Assembly: GCA_037903355.1 (NCBI GenBank) | Contig: JBAJFE010000026.1 | Span: forward strand, 6,634,001-6,698,000 | From: Trichuris trichiura | Lineage: Eukaryota; Nematoda; Enoplea; Trichinellida; Trichuridae | Length of the DNA: 64,000 nucleotides | Direction: 5' to 3' | In this document: in pieces, positions 1 to 10,865 of the stretch | Numbering within the stretch: position 1 is the stretch's first letter | Layout: every line of letters begins with the position of its first letter | Program-made: the position numbers and the translations under genes | The notes under the pieces: generated by a model | Seen by the model: only the letters and a program-made list of their open reading frames with translations | The model's database searches: none | What the model was told of the DNA's origin: nothing

Positions 1-641
1 TAACATCAAATCATTGCGTACGCTTAGATAGTGTTTATTCATAGTTTGATTTCGTTATACGTACAAACGCCCGCATTTCGTTAGGCTTTACTTTACGAAA
101 AACCTGAAAATCACATTAACTTACTGTATATAATCAAGCTACCATGTCTGCATACGACATTTTGTTGCAGCTACGCGCGATACAGCGGAAAAGTTTGGCG
201 CTTATAATAATAACAATTTTGATTTCGACTGAAAATCGTGTTTGGCAGGTGTCAAAAAAGATAACATTCCGTTGCCCTTCGGCCGCCGCGTCTTCGACGT
301 CTATCGACGTTGAAAAAAATGATCTTCAATTACAAGCCCTCTTCAAATTCAAGTTAAATACGAAAATTTGCGCGCTGACGACATTCAATCTGTACCTATC
401 CGCCTCATTGACCAACCGAAATTCAGAAACGCTTAAAGCCGAAAAACAAATGTTCAGTCATACATTCTGTGCGCTTAGCAACGCCTAAGTTTAGCAAAAC
501 CGTTTTTTTCATGTTCATTTAATTCGAGCAGTCTACAGTAAGAATATAAGTAAAGTCAGGTAGTTATGTAATAGATTTTAATTGCGCGTTGCCGCATTGT
601 AAATTTGCCAGCCTTTCTGCAAGCAATGCTGTTAAATAACT
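1..641. other. Left-edge spacer with ambiguous coding signal
   Basis: No gene could be fixed here. On the plus strand 144-488 is an ATG-started open frame of 114 codons without a recognisable domain. On the minus strand the same stretch reads as two coding-looking segments separated by a possible 61-bp GT..AG intron (about 306-366), again unrecognised. The two readings exclude each other as major products. The stretch lies just beyond the SNAPC3 polyadenylation signal, so a fourth minus-strand gene starting here is possible. Confidence 0.25.
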
Positions 642-647
642 TTTATT
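642..647 (-). terminator. Polyadenylation signal AATAAA of the SNAPC3 gene
   Basis: A canonical AATAAA hexamer on the minus strand lies 45 bases past the SNAPC3-like stop codon. It supports both the strand and the stop chosen for that gene. Confidence 0.6.
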
Positions 648-692
648 GAACGAATAAGCACATTCGAGCATCTTCGCTATCAATTTACTGGG

Positions 693-1903
693 CTATTCAG
701 TGTATCGGTGGAAAAAAGGTATCAGCCTGAAGTTTCTTACTTTTTCGCCTTTTTCGTCCATACAGAAAGATCGAAAACATCCGTCGCACAAAAGGTTGTA
801 TTGGAAAGGCGAATCGCCAGCGTCCAATTCAACTTTCCAATCAACGAAATGACTTTTGCACATATTGCAGCGGGAAATGTGCTTGTCCGTTTTACGCGTC
901 CGAAGAGGATACAAAGAACGGTCTTGCGGATCACTGGAATGGATCAAGTGGATGTCGGAGAACACGAATAAGTGTTCGCAATGGCCTTGGTGAACATAAA
1001 CGTATGGTTCGCCAATACGAATTTTCAGCTGGTTGAATGTCGTTTCCTAAATGGTAATAGTACGCCATAAAGGTTTGAGCAAATGAGTATACACTAAATT
1101 ACCTCCATTTTGGTTGCTCGAAAGCAAGCAGGATCGCTGTGTTTTCTCGACAGAAATGAAAGAATTGGTTCGCTAAGGTCGGTTGCGTGTGGAAGTCGCA
1201 AATCATTGTAGAACGTTCGATTGATGTAAAAGAAGGCACCGGGGTAGGCGTCCCGAGCGATCGGTATTTTTTCCAAATCACTGTCAGGCTGTACTTCAAC
1301 AAGTGGCGCCATGTCACTGGGACAAAAAATTTTGTCACGAACTTCGACCAAACGTTGACTACCCAAAACATAGAAACTGCAATCAAAGTTCGAAGCTTTC
1401 CATCTTGAGTAGCATCTCCGGTTGAACGGCTTGTTCGAAGGTCGATAGAATAGCATAGTAAGAACTACGTCGTCTTCGAACTCGTCCAACTTCACGACTG
1501 CGGAAGCTGCTGGAACTGAATCTGCTTCACTCGACGTTTTATCAACACTTTCATTAAAATAACTGTGCCAGCAGCGCATGCCGACAGGCTCAATCGGGTA
1601 GTTGCGTTTCGGCTTCTCCAAAAACTTCAATGTACTCAACTGGGGGTTGCTCACCTTTACGAGCTTGTTTTCCGTAGCCAAGTCGACATCGCATCGCAAG
1701 TTTTCCACGTCCATATCGTTAACAATAAGCTCTACCGAATCGTTGTCCAGATCGAGAAGACTTTTAACCGCCTCCTTCTCCGAACTTATGTTCAAAATTG
1801 GAGAAAGACCTTTCGCCATTTCTATAGCCGATTCAGCAAACTTCTTAACGTCAATTTCCTTGACAGACTGCCACTCCTTTTCGTGACGAAGCATAATTTT
1901 CAA
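693..1903 (-). CDS. SNAPC3: snRNA-activating protein complex subunit 3 (SNAP50) homologue
   Basis: Predicted subunit of SNAPc, the nuclear complex that binds the proximal sequence element of snRNA promoters for RNA polymerases II and III. Two exons: 1103-1903 and 693-1046, joined over a 56-bp GT..AG intron, giving 384 residues (human protein about 411). Family hallmarks are the GSQ-L-E-RDKI-C block near residues 181-194, a FFYINRTFYND block near 222-232, and, at the start of exon 2, LKIRIGEPYVYVHQG followed by CEHLFVFSD. Two CxxC pairs in the C-terminal 60 residues (CNMC and CDGC) fit the zinc-binding end of the family. The start is the first ATG of the frame; the N-terminal 90 residues are poorly conserved, as is usual. 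In trichuroid nematodes trans-splicing snRNAs would depend on this complex (inference). Confidence 0.9.
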
Positions 1904-2343
1904 CAGAGTCGGAGCGAAACTTTATGCGCGTCGCAATCACCGGTTACAAATAATGAAAAGCAGGTTCTACATTTTCTTAAACACTGCTCAATGCATTTCG
2001 TTCTTTCATATTTAAACTGAACCTGACAGAACAGCAGGATTTGACGCAGTATAAATATCAGTATTTTTTTTAAATCGTAGGCTAAATGTACTGCCGAAAT
2101 ACGACAATGAGGATTACGCAAGTCGCTTCCAGCGGCTACAAAACGAGTCCTCTAGCTTTTAAGTTATTCATTTATACTCTCAATCATTTTAGTAATGTAG
2201 AGTTGCTAAGACGGTAAATGACGTCAATTCGTAATGGTGGCTTTTTCCTCCATTCGCCTGCAAGCTGTATATTAACTTTGACAATTATGAGGTTTGTTCT
2301 GCTCGTAAACGAACAGTAAGTCAAAAACCGCCAATTAAGCGGC

Positions 2344-2406
2344 TACGCGCCCCACTATTGTATTGTAGTTTTGCCAGCCGTGCAGTTCTGCCCTTACTTA
2401 AGCCTA
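2344..2406 (+). repeat. Dispersed direct repeat, copy 1
   Basis: About 63 bp resembling 2802-2864. Both begin with GCGCCCCAC and finish with an identical 20-base tract that contains CTTACTTAAGCCTA; the middle is diverged. CCTAA-like runs follow each copy. Probably an old interspersed repeat. Confidence 0.5.
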
Positions 2407-2801
2407 AACCTAAATATAAGGATTACAGTTCGGCTTAGCTAAGGACAGAGCTAAGGCATGCTCGCTGGTAGAGAGGACGCCCATACGTTTAACAGAAAGG
2501 GAGTGCGCATTTCTCATTAATTACTCGCGAAAAATGAATAATCACCGCTGCCTGTTTTACTGTATATTTATGAGTAGAGCAAACCTGATTATTATCCGCA
2601 TTACTGTTTTGTTGACAAGTAAAAAGAGGAAGAGACCTCTGCTAACTTCGATTTCAGGTTTTACGTTGGTCATGAGGAATATACTTTGTTGCTTAATTGG
2701 GATTTAAAAGTGTACATCCTTATTTCTTTTTTGTATGGCTTTACCTAACGGATAAATGGAATTATCAAGACAAAACGGAACCAAAAGCGGGTCGAATCTT
2801 T

Positions 2802-2864
2802 TGTGCGCCCCACCGTCGTACTATATGCTTGCTGGCTATCTTTTTCTGCCCTTACTTAAGCCTA
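2802..2864 (+). repeat. Dispersed direct repeat, copy 2
   Basis: Partner of 2344-2406, in the same orientation 458 bp downstream. The 3' 20 bases match exactly and the rest only loosely. Confidence 0.5.
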
Positions 2865-3617
2865 ATCCAAAGCCTAAGCCCTAGGCTTACGTTAAAGTAG
2901 AAAAGAAAGATCGAACGGTTGCCAGAATGAAATCTGCGTTTCTCAGACGGTGAGGAGCATAGGTAACAAAACCTTGAAACTTTTCGTAATCTTGTCATTA
3001 CTCCCGCTTTTACTTTTATCATTACTGTTGTGAAGCACTGAACTCTGTTTAACAGGAATCTGTATTTTCGTACTATTTTTCAATTATGCTTTTTTTCTCG
3101 TTGCTCCAGTCTTCAAATTGCGATTAAAAATACATTTACACAACGGTCTGTATCACAGACAGATCCCAGTCGATGTTCAGGTTCCTTGTAACCTGCGAAT
3201 TACAGTATATTCTATTTGCACCAATTTGTACGCAAATATGAGCGAACGCGTTCTTGCATTTCATCGATTAACTTTTTAATGGTTTACTTCTGCCTTTCAG
3301 TCATTCTAGCTTTCAATTACTTTCGTCGTCACCATGTTTAAAACTTTTCGACATTGTTCTTTATTCCATTTTTTATCCGTCATACCGTTTTTGGTTGCTT
3401 ATTTTTCTAGCTTATATTGAGTTTTTACTTACTCAAAAAGAACACGTCTTTACACCAATCACAAACTTATTTTTTAATAAACACGTGTTTTCTAATGGCG
3501 GATTTATGCACTTTTGCCATCAAACAATTTAGCCGTTGAAGACAAAAAGTTAACCGGAATTACCGTGTTACGTGTGAACTCGTTTTCAGCGGTATTCGTA
3601 TTTTGACGTTGAAAGTA

Positions 3618-3754
3618 CAATGAGAGCACTTTCAATGGCATCGTGAAGCACATAATGCAAAATTGAAGACAAATATTAAAATTTTTTAAAAATATTAGCT
3701 TTGTTTTCAATTTGCGTTATGTGCTTTATGATGCCATCGAGAGTGCTCTCATTG
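3618..3754. repeat. Fold-back (inverted) repeat, about 55-bp arms
   Basis: The arms at about 3618-3673 and 3700-3754 are reverse complements with roughly seven mismatches, separated by a short AT-rich loop. The outer ends read CAATGAGAGCAC. RNA from either strand would form a long hairpin. It may be a fold-back MITE. It lies 127 bp beyond the 3' end of the ATRAID coding region. Confidence 0.75.
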
Positions 3755-3881
3755 GCTTTAATAAAGTATACCTTTACACATTCTCAGCTCGAAGTTACAA
3801 AGGATCTATTTAATGAATGAGCATACAGTCTTTGGTTAATTTTAACGAGCGAATGGCACACTGGAAAGAGAAAAACACTAT

Positions 3882-4935
3882 TTAAAGAGGTTTCTGATGA
3901 AGGTCACGACGCCTTCTGGTCACCGTCCACATGAGACAGCAGCCGATCAAAGTTAGGCTGAAAGTTAAGAGCAAAAATAAATGGACCTTAAAAGTTCCCT
4001 GAAAAATAAAGTGATTATCGGTAGAATATAAAATGATTAACAGGTACACGTACAGTCTTTGTACATTTGTATCCAAAGCGGCCTTCGTCGCAAGCACAAC
4101 GAATATAACCGGGACCATTTTTGACGCAATGACTCCACTGAGGGCACGTGACTAAAATGGGAAGAAAAAAGTAATTTACACTTAGAACATCGAGTAGCGA
4201 CTTAACAATTCATCTCGACGCAAAAATCTTCTTGTTCCGCGCATATATTTCCCATGCGAACATGCCAAGCTTTTTCGCCGCCGGGACAGTTTTGGTCATG
4301 ATTCAAAATTCTACGGCAAAGATGGAAACAATATTTGAAAAATTGAGGAGAGCTGAAATGAAGCGTACAGACGATTTAGGTTTGGCATATTGCGCCAGGC
4401 GCTTTTAGGGATCGCCAACCAACGCTCGTCATTCTCATTATGCGAAAGATCTCTTAAACATTTTGAACAATAACATGGAAAATGTCTGTGCAAATGCTTA
4501 CATCATTTCCACGTCGAATTTCCACTCGGAGAATGTAAAGTTGTTGAACCAACGTTTTGAAACCGCGTCATAGCTGCATCGTCGCAAATCCAACCTTAAA
4601 TCAAAGAATGGATTGGCAAAAGCGTAAATAGCTTTCAGTGATGAAATGCTGCTGCTTTACCCTATCAATTTGGACTGATCATCACTGGTAAAGCAACAAT
4701 TTTTTTCGTCACGACCGCCTCTTTGCCTACAGTACTTTTCCACTGGTCCTTCCGAGCGCTCGTCGCACCGCAGTGCGCATAGCGAATCCAAAGCGGCAAT
4801 GGAAAGCAGTCGAAAACAAACAATCGAAATCTGAAGTTCAAAACGAAAGCGCAAATAGTCAGATGAAATTATTTCCATTCAACAAAAGCCACTCACGCAG
4901 ACTTGCTGAACGTACGAAGCCAATATGATTGACAT
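3882..4935 (-). CDS. ATRAID: ATRAID (APR3)-like membrane protein
   Basis: Homologue of all-trans retinoic acid-induced differentiation factor, a single-pass endolysosomal/plasma-membrane protein. Exons: 4897-4935, 4661-4830, 4502-4594, 4369-4452, 4207-4310, 4054-4151 and 3882-3998. All introns are 49-66 bp with compatible phases, giving 234 residues (human about 229). Order of features: hydrophobic N-terminus (signal peptide, start chosen at MSIILASYV), Cys-rich segment ending CCF, a leucine-rich stretch (LIGLDLRRC, then IDLSHN), an NCPGG..AW block, an EGF-like module (CVKNGPGY..CACDEGRFGYKC), a transmembrane helix in the last 38 residues and a basic tail TRRRRD. The start is the least certain point: a second ATG at 4878 lies in what I treat as intron 1. 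It lies 482 bp downstream of the syntrophin stop on the same strand. Confidence 0.85.
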
Positions 4936-5417
4936 GAAAGTGACAACAAAATGAAGCGTCGATTCACCCAACGAATTCAATTGATTTCTGCGACCCGCTA
5001 TCAATGAGAATTCGTACGCAATGAGACTTTTTATGAATGAAAGAACGGCACTCGATAGGCAGCTGAAACCATTGAAAATAGAAGTGCCAACGGCCGTCAA
5101 AGTTTACTCCAACTTGCTGCAATCATTGACAAACGGCGGATAGGTAATTAAGTGGCATAGAGAGATTGATAAACGGAGGAATGACTAAGAACTTCATTTC
5201 TACAGCCTTATAGGTTAATTGGATAAAACTTGAGAATGGTCGCCCTGCAAGGCTGCACGAACAGAACGGAGCCAAAATAAAAGAAGCTAAAAAAGAAATA
5301 CTCTGGATACAAAGTAGTCGATTGAGCAAATAAAAACGAGATGCAAATTTGAATTATCGGATTCGACGAGTTAAAAAGCGTAAGGTCGAAAAAAGGGGAC
5401 GGCAGCAATTGCTTCGC
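4936..5417. other. Spacer between syntrophin and ATRAID
   Basis: Short intergenic interval. The frame upstream of the ATRAID start stays open to about 5094 and encodes hydrophobic residues, so the ATRAID first exon could be longer or carry a 5' UTR intron. There is an acceptor-like CAG at about 5050. Nothing else was recognised. Confidence 0.4.
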
Positions 5418-8400
5418 TTAAGCGTACAGCCCGTAGCGGTACACCTTTGAAGACAGGAAGGAATGCAAAATGAAGACAAGCGGTTTCGGAGAACCTTGCA
5501 TGTCGAGCTCCTGAAAAGTACGAAAAAACCCTCATGCACAATAGCGTTGAGAAGATAGAAAACAACCTGTTCGCCAAGTTCGCCTCCAAAGTCGATCCAA
5601 AAGAATCTATGACTGTCGTCACCGGTTGAACGGATGTTTTCGTATGGTTGTTTCCATAGAACCTGCGAACCATTAACCGCCGACAGCGAGTCTGAAAGTA
5701 GCAGCGAAATTCCGTCCTCGTAGTGCAAATTGACGGTGCAATCGCTTCCGCGCCACGAGCAGGCTAAAAAAGTTTTCAGTTTTCAAAAAGTCCATTTCGA
5801 AACGACGAATAATCAGCAGCTCTTACGACAGGCCACTTCGCGTACAATTACGCAAGCTTCGTACGTGGTGTGCACAACGCTTTTTACCCAAGAGGCCAAT
5901 TCTCTATGGGTTTGCAGCTGAAAAGTTATTGAATATTAGAAAAAACAAACTTTCCTTTTAAAGGAATACAAACTCGAAACAAGTGCGTCTCGACTCCTTG
6001 CTTTGTACCGGTGCGCGTTGTGAAACTAATAATATCGGTTAGACCGGATATTACCGGATTGCTACGAGATGTTGTGTGCACCAACCTAACAAGTCGCCGA
6101 ATTAGCTTAACATAGCGATCGTATAAGGAGGTAACCTTGTGGCGATCAAAGGACAAGAACCATAAGGACTTGCCCAGTCGGCTTTCAAAGATGGGCAATG
6201 ATCGTATAACAACAAGTCGTGCTGACTGACCACAGCAAATATTGGATTCCAAGATTCCTTCCCATCGGCATTTTCTACCTGCAAATGATCAAATAATGTC
6301 CTACCGAATTTATTACGAACAAAAACGAAGAAATCAAAAGGTACACATACATGTACCTGCACATACTTATTTTGCTAATAAACAAAAAGATCCGTCGTTT
6401 TACTACTTGCAAATTTCCAGGATAACAGCAATATGGAAGAGGAGGCAATAATATTGATTCAAGATTAAGCAACTGCGAAACGGACCGATCACTTTAATGG
6501 TTACTTGACTAAACAAGGAATGAACTGATGAGATAAAAATCAAAATAGACGCATTTAAGGATTTACAGGATACGCAAAAGCCTAAACTGGCCAGCTTGCA
6601 AAAACCGCGCGCTAATTTGAAGCCCACAAAGCTCGCTGGAGAAGCTGCTTTGTAAGTACAGTATGAGATTGATAATTAAGACCCACAAATTACGCAAACT
6701 ATTTTTCGATGCTTTCCTCTATAACTGGAAACGTATCGCTTCCTGCCTTCCTGGAATTTTTTATTGGGTTTGAAAATACTTGTTCGACATAAACGCATAA
6801 AAATATCTAAGCTTCACAGTACCTGGCGCAACGTTAGCTGTTGCAGCAGAACTTCGCGATTTTATTCTTCCCTAGCTTGCGCGGCCTTAGAAAAAATTAA
6901 ACATAAGAAATATTGTCCAGTCTACAGTGGGCAAAACAACTTCCAAAATTCCACTTAGCTTCGGCGCGGGAAGGCCCTTTCGCCGCAGACCCAAACAAAA
7001 GACATTACTTAGTAATAACATGTCAACTATTTTAAATAGCCCACTTAAGGTATGTTTCTAACGGCTCCTCAACCTTCCTTTCTGACTCTCTAAGACCGGA
7101 CCTTCTCGCCCAACTGAGATTCCACATTAAAAATACTAGTTCCCTAATAAAAATAGACCAAACAGCCCTTCTAGACAAAAAGTTCCAATCCCTATACTGT
7201 TCCCGCTCCTGGGAGTTCCGTAGGACCAACAATAAGCAAGCGCGTCCATCATCTTCACTCATTAACACAGATAAAACTATCGTTAACCTCAGCTCCCTTG
7301 TTCTAAATGACAATGAGAAAACAGTTTTAGGCAAAGGTTTAAATTTCGTTCCCACTCCTAAGAACCCTCCTATTTTAGATATAATTGCCTTCACAGAGTA
7401 CGGTCTCGCGCAAACTGATCCTAAGGTGGCTAAAGAAATCAAAGGTCACATCTCCAGCCTAGTATTGCGCAACAACAACAAAAATCGTCCGACCCCAAAC
7501 CTAAGCAGTTCAGAACGGGGGATCATTAAAAGTTTAAAATCTAGAACGGACATTGTGATTACGAAGGCTGACAAAGGTAATACGGTTGTTATATTGGATA
7601 GGAACATCTACACACAAAAGATAAATGAACTCCTCAGCAACCCCGTTTACCGTCCCATAAAACAAGACCCGAAAACTTTTGCAAAATATGTTAGACTCCT
7701 TTGCCAGTGAACCCCAAGACCCAATTATTTCTAAAATAAACCGTAGTCTCTCATACATCAGTAACACTAGGTGCCCTGAACTTTACGGCCTTCCCAAAAT
7801 CCACAAACCAGGGGTCCCTCTAAGACCAGTTGTCTCCAGCATTAATAGTGTCACCTCAAGACTTTGTTCATATCTAAAAACTATAATCCAACCCCTAACC
7901 GGTAAACGTGAGTCCAATGTTAAAAATTGTAAAGAATTTTGTTCCACACTAAAAGACATAAAAATGCAGCCCGGTGACATCATGGTCAGTTACGATGTAA
8001 AAGACCTTTTCACAAGCGTTCCCATAAAATATACCATCAACTTGCTTCAAACTCTGTTAGATGCGGACGACACCATCTTGCAGAGGACGAAATTAAACCC
8101 CACCCACATAGTTAAATTAGTGTCGTTCTGCATGCGCGAGGGCAACTACTTCAGATTCCAGGATAGTTTCTTCTCACAAAAGGACGGTGCGCCTATGGGC
8201 AGTCCACTCTCCCCCATACTTGCGGAGATCTTCATGGAACATCTCGAAGAAAAAGCCTTCAGCACTCTGCAAGACTGTGCCCCTCCTATCCTTTTCAAAA
8301 GATATGTAGACGACATCTTTGCCATCATAAAATCAGGCAGTGAAGAAACTCTCTTGGAACACCTGAATAGTCTCTTCCCCAACCAGATAACGCTAACCAT

Positions 8401-10865
8401 TGAGAAGGAAAATAATTGTAAACTCCCTTTTCTAGATGTCTTAGTCATTAAACAAGGGAATAAGTTAAAAACAACAGTTTATAGGAAACCCACCCACTCG
8501 GACCGGCACCTAAACTTTTCTTCTCATCACCCTATTTCAGTTAAAAGAGGTATAGTTAAAGGGATGGTTGACAGGGCCCTAACGGTTTGTGACCCTGAAT
8601 ATTTAAATACAGAATTAAGACACATTTATAACACACTATGCAGTAACGGATACCCCAGTAAATTCATCAATTCCATTATTAAACAGTGCCAACAAAATAA
8701 ACCTTCATCACCGTCCCTGCCTGATAACCAACAACGCCCGGTGCTGCTCCTTCCCTACTACAGTGGTTTAAGTGAACGGATCAGGAGACTGGGGCGCTCC
8801 TTAAATTTCAACGTGAGATTTAAAAGTTCATGTAATCTTCGTTCGATTGTGAGAAATGACAAGATCAAGGTTCCTTTTGACAGCAGACCCGGTGTCATTT
8901 ACCAAATAAAGTGTGGTTGCAACGCCTCCTACATAGGAGAAACGGGCAACACTTTACTTAAGAGATTCGGCCAACACATGAAGAATGTGTTGACATACAA
9001 GAACGCCGAACGAAGACTCAATGGGGTACAGGCCACCGGCCGAGGGCGTCCACCGACAACGGACCCTCGAAAAGCCATGGAGAACGCGATAAGTGCCTCA
9101 GTGATCGTTGAGCACGCATCTCGGTGCACACTCGACCCGCACCCGAAGATCATATGCCACGAAAACTTATTACATCTTAGGCGTATTAAGGAGTCTCTGT
9201 ACATCCAGAGCAACTCCACTATCAATCGCGACAATGGCGTGGAGGTTAGTGAAGTATGGGCTGCGCCGATTAATAAATTCCAATGCTGCGCCCTACCCAA
9301 CTAATCAAACACCCATTGTACCCATGCGCTATATAAACCCCTTACCGAATAAACACCTTCTCCCAACACTGCTGACGACGGAACACGAGCAGTTCCGAAA
9401 CGTACGGTATACAAATTGTTCTGTATTTTCTCTTACAATTTGCTCATCCATCCGTTGGTAGGGCACTTTGAAGTTTACTTACAGATACATCCAACAGGCC
9501 AAACCCGTGAATCTGAAGATCTACTATGAAACTATTCAAGCCTGTTAAAAGACATCCTGTCTTTCGAAACAACTATTTTATATTTAAAAAGAGTTTGTAA
9601 AAAACGAAAAAATGCCCATCCCCTTACTTGGGAAAGGAAAGTAGAAAGGTTGACCGTAAACCCGAAGGATAAGTTGATAATTGATGATGTCAGCGGCACT
9701 GCTACAAGCATTCCCACATCAATCTCCCTATGCAATTAGAAGAAGCTGCCGAACGACGCGTAATTCTACAATGCATTCTTTAAATTCCTGGACGCATTCC
9801 GCAGTTGCCAAACAATTAGAGAGCATCTTTACGAACGCTAATGTGTATTGACAATTAGTTCATTACCTTCTCGCATAGCCAACCCATCATTTTTACTTCC
9901 GGCATTCCGCCTAACATAAGATTCACTTCCGCATTGGCTTGAGTCATCAATGATTCCATGCAGGAGTTAATGGACTGAAACCACACTGACGCCTCGGACG
10001 AATTTGCGCACCTGAAATTACGTATAGCTATGTAGTCAAATTATGACTATAATAAAGAGGTGGCGAACCTAAAGGTGATGATGTGACGTCTGCTGGGAGA
10101 ACCAATTTCGATCATCCGTTGTTCATTATCCGCGTGGATTAAGCTGCCGCGGAACAGGTATGCCATCTTCAGAGGGATAATCTGCAAATGCAACCAACTA
10201 GCAATAAACGAGATGATACCAGTTCGGAATTGTTGGACCAATGGTCACCTTCAGATCTGCCTTTGCTCGTTGCCTTAAGGTCGACCGAGTACTCATAGCA
10301 TCGTCGTCCCAAGAGATTTCTTGCAAAATGCTCTGCTTGCAAAAGTAGGGTCTTACTTCCCGGATGTACTTGACTAAACAAGTGGCGATTGTACAGATGA
10401 ATAAAAAAATACCATTTAAATTTTACCTTCGAGATCAACAACTCGTCCGGAACGTTTGAGAGCTCGGACGGCTTCGTCGTGCGTTGCGTCTCGTAGAGAT
10501 TCTCCATTAACCGCCAGTATGGCATCCCCAACGTACAACTGCCTGGTATCATCGGCAGCCATACCTTTGAATATCTTGCTGATAAGTATGGGCATTTTGT
10601 TCTCTCGACCGCCTTTAATGCTTATGCCGAGCCCGCTATTTTCAGCCTTCAAAACGCGAACATTGCGCTTCTCGTTGACAAGATTTTCCGGCGCCGACGT
10701 GAAACAATCGTTGTCGTCCAAAGTTTCGCCGCAACTTTGGTCAATGGCCAGCAAAAGCGTTGTCTCGTCCAATGTTACCGATACGCGATGCCACTGGTCG
10801 CGGCAAAACACTTCCAAATAGCTGGATCGCATTGCTGCCGTCATCGCGACTTCCCTTTTCAACAA
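5418..10865 (-). CDS. Syntrophin (dystrophin-associated adaptor)
   Basis: Cytoplasmic adaptor that links dystrophin-family proteins to channels and signalling enzymes at the membrane. Nine exons: 10427-10865, 10249-10373, 10069-10181, 9867-10011, 6136-6278, 5974-6085, 5827-5917, 5567-5763 and 5418-5510; phases all match and give 485 residues (family about 500-540). Exon 1 holds half of the split PH1 domain and a complete PDZ domain (GLGISIKGG near 78-86, then [16 protein letters not shown]). Later exons hold the rest of PH1, PH2 ([26 protein letters not shown]) and the syntrophin-unique C-terminus ending [15 protein letters not shown]. Introns are 50-67 bp except one of 3,588 bp (6279-9866), which holds an antisense Penelope-like element. 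An acceptor-like TTTTCAG at about 10875 leaves room for an upstream 5' exon. It resembles C. elegans STN-1 more than the gamma forms (inference). Confidence 0.93.
7036..9304 (+). pseudogene. PLE-A reverse transcriptase/GIY-YIG ORF (frameshifted)
   Basis: Two overlapping open frames, 7036-7710 and 7679-9304, together cover one Penelope ORF with a single frameshift near 7680-7710. Reading order: N-terminal region with [13 protein letters not shown], then KADKGNTVV and [19 protein letters not shown] (RT entry), [25 protein letters not shown], the catalytic RYVDDIFAI block, FLDVLV and [11 protein letters not shown]. Near the C-terminus is the endonuclease: [24 protein letters not shown]. The second frame alone is 541 codons. 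The protein looks recent, but the 5' truncation and frameshift make it nonfunctional as read. Confidence 0.88.
9329..9337 (+). promoter_or_regulatory. TATA-like box in the PLE-A 3' module
   Basis: CTATATAAA lies 25 bases after the PLE-A stop. The equivalent sequence occurs in PLE-B at the same distance (43 nt) ahead of the hammerhead-like core. In Penelope elements promoters lie in the repeated pseudo-LTR, which would drive the next tandem copy; that role is inferred here. Confidence 0.45.
9372..9412 (+). ncRNA. Hammerhead-ribozyme-like core in the PLE-A 3' module
   Basis: CTGACGA (fits the conserved CUGANGA core) is followed by a stem (GGAAC..GTTCC) and then GAAAC, the second conserved element, and a short ACG..GGT helix. 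Penelope-like elements are known to carry minimal hammerhead motifs in their pseudo-LTRs. Pairing of stem I is weak by eye, so activity is unproven. Confidence 0.45.

Larger units (their letters stand above)
1904..3617. other. Intergenic, no gene recognised
   Basis: AT-rich spacer between ATRAID and SNAPC3 with only short open frames (for example 2697-2900 plus) that show no family signal. It contains a diverged 63-bp direct repeat listed separately. Confidence 0.5.
7036..9580 (+). mobile_element. Penelope-like retroelement PLE-A, 5'-truncated, with start of a second tandem copy
   Basis: A GIY-YIG (EN+) Penelope-like element inside syntrophin intron 5, antisense to the host. The coding part is open from 7036 and lacks roughly the first 110 residues seen in PLE-B. 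After the stop at 9304 come a TATA-like box, a hammerhead-like core and a leader copy. At 9526 a new frame starts ([13 protein letters not shown]) that matches the first residues of the PLE-B ORF, so a second head-to-tail copy begins and decays within about 60 bp. The exact left boundary was not found. Confidence 0.85.

Noticed and set aside
2394..2890. CCTAA-rich runs resembling telomeric repeats
   Set aside because: Only a few irregular units; explained by two diverged copies of a dispersed repeat.
8929..9300. 123-codon minus-strand frame over PLE-A
   Set aside because: Antisense shadow of the PLE-A endonuclease region.
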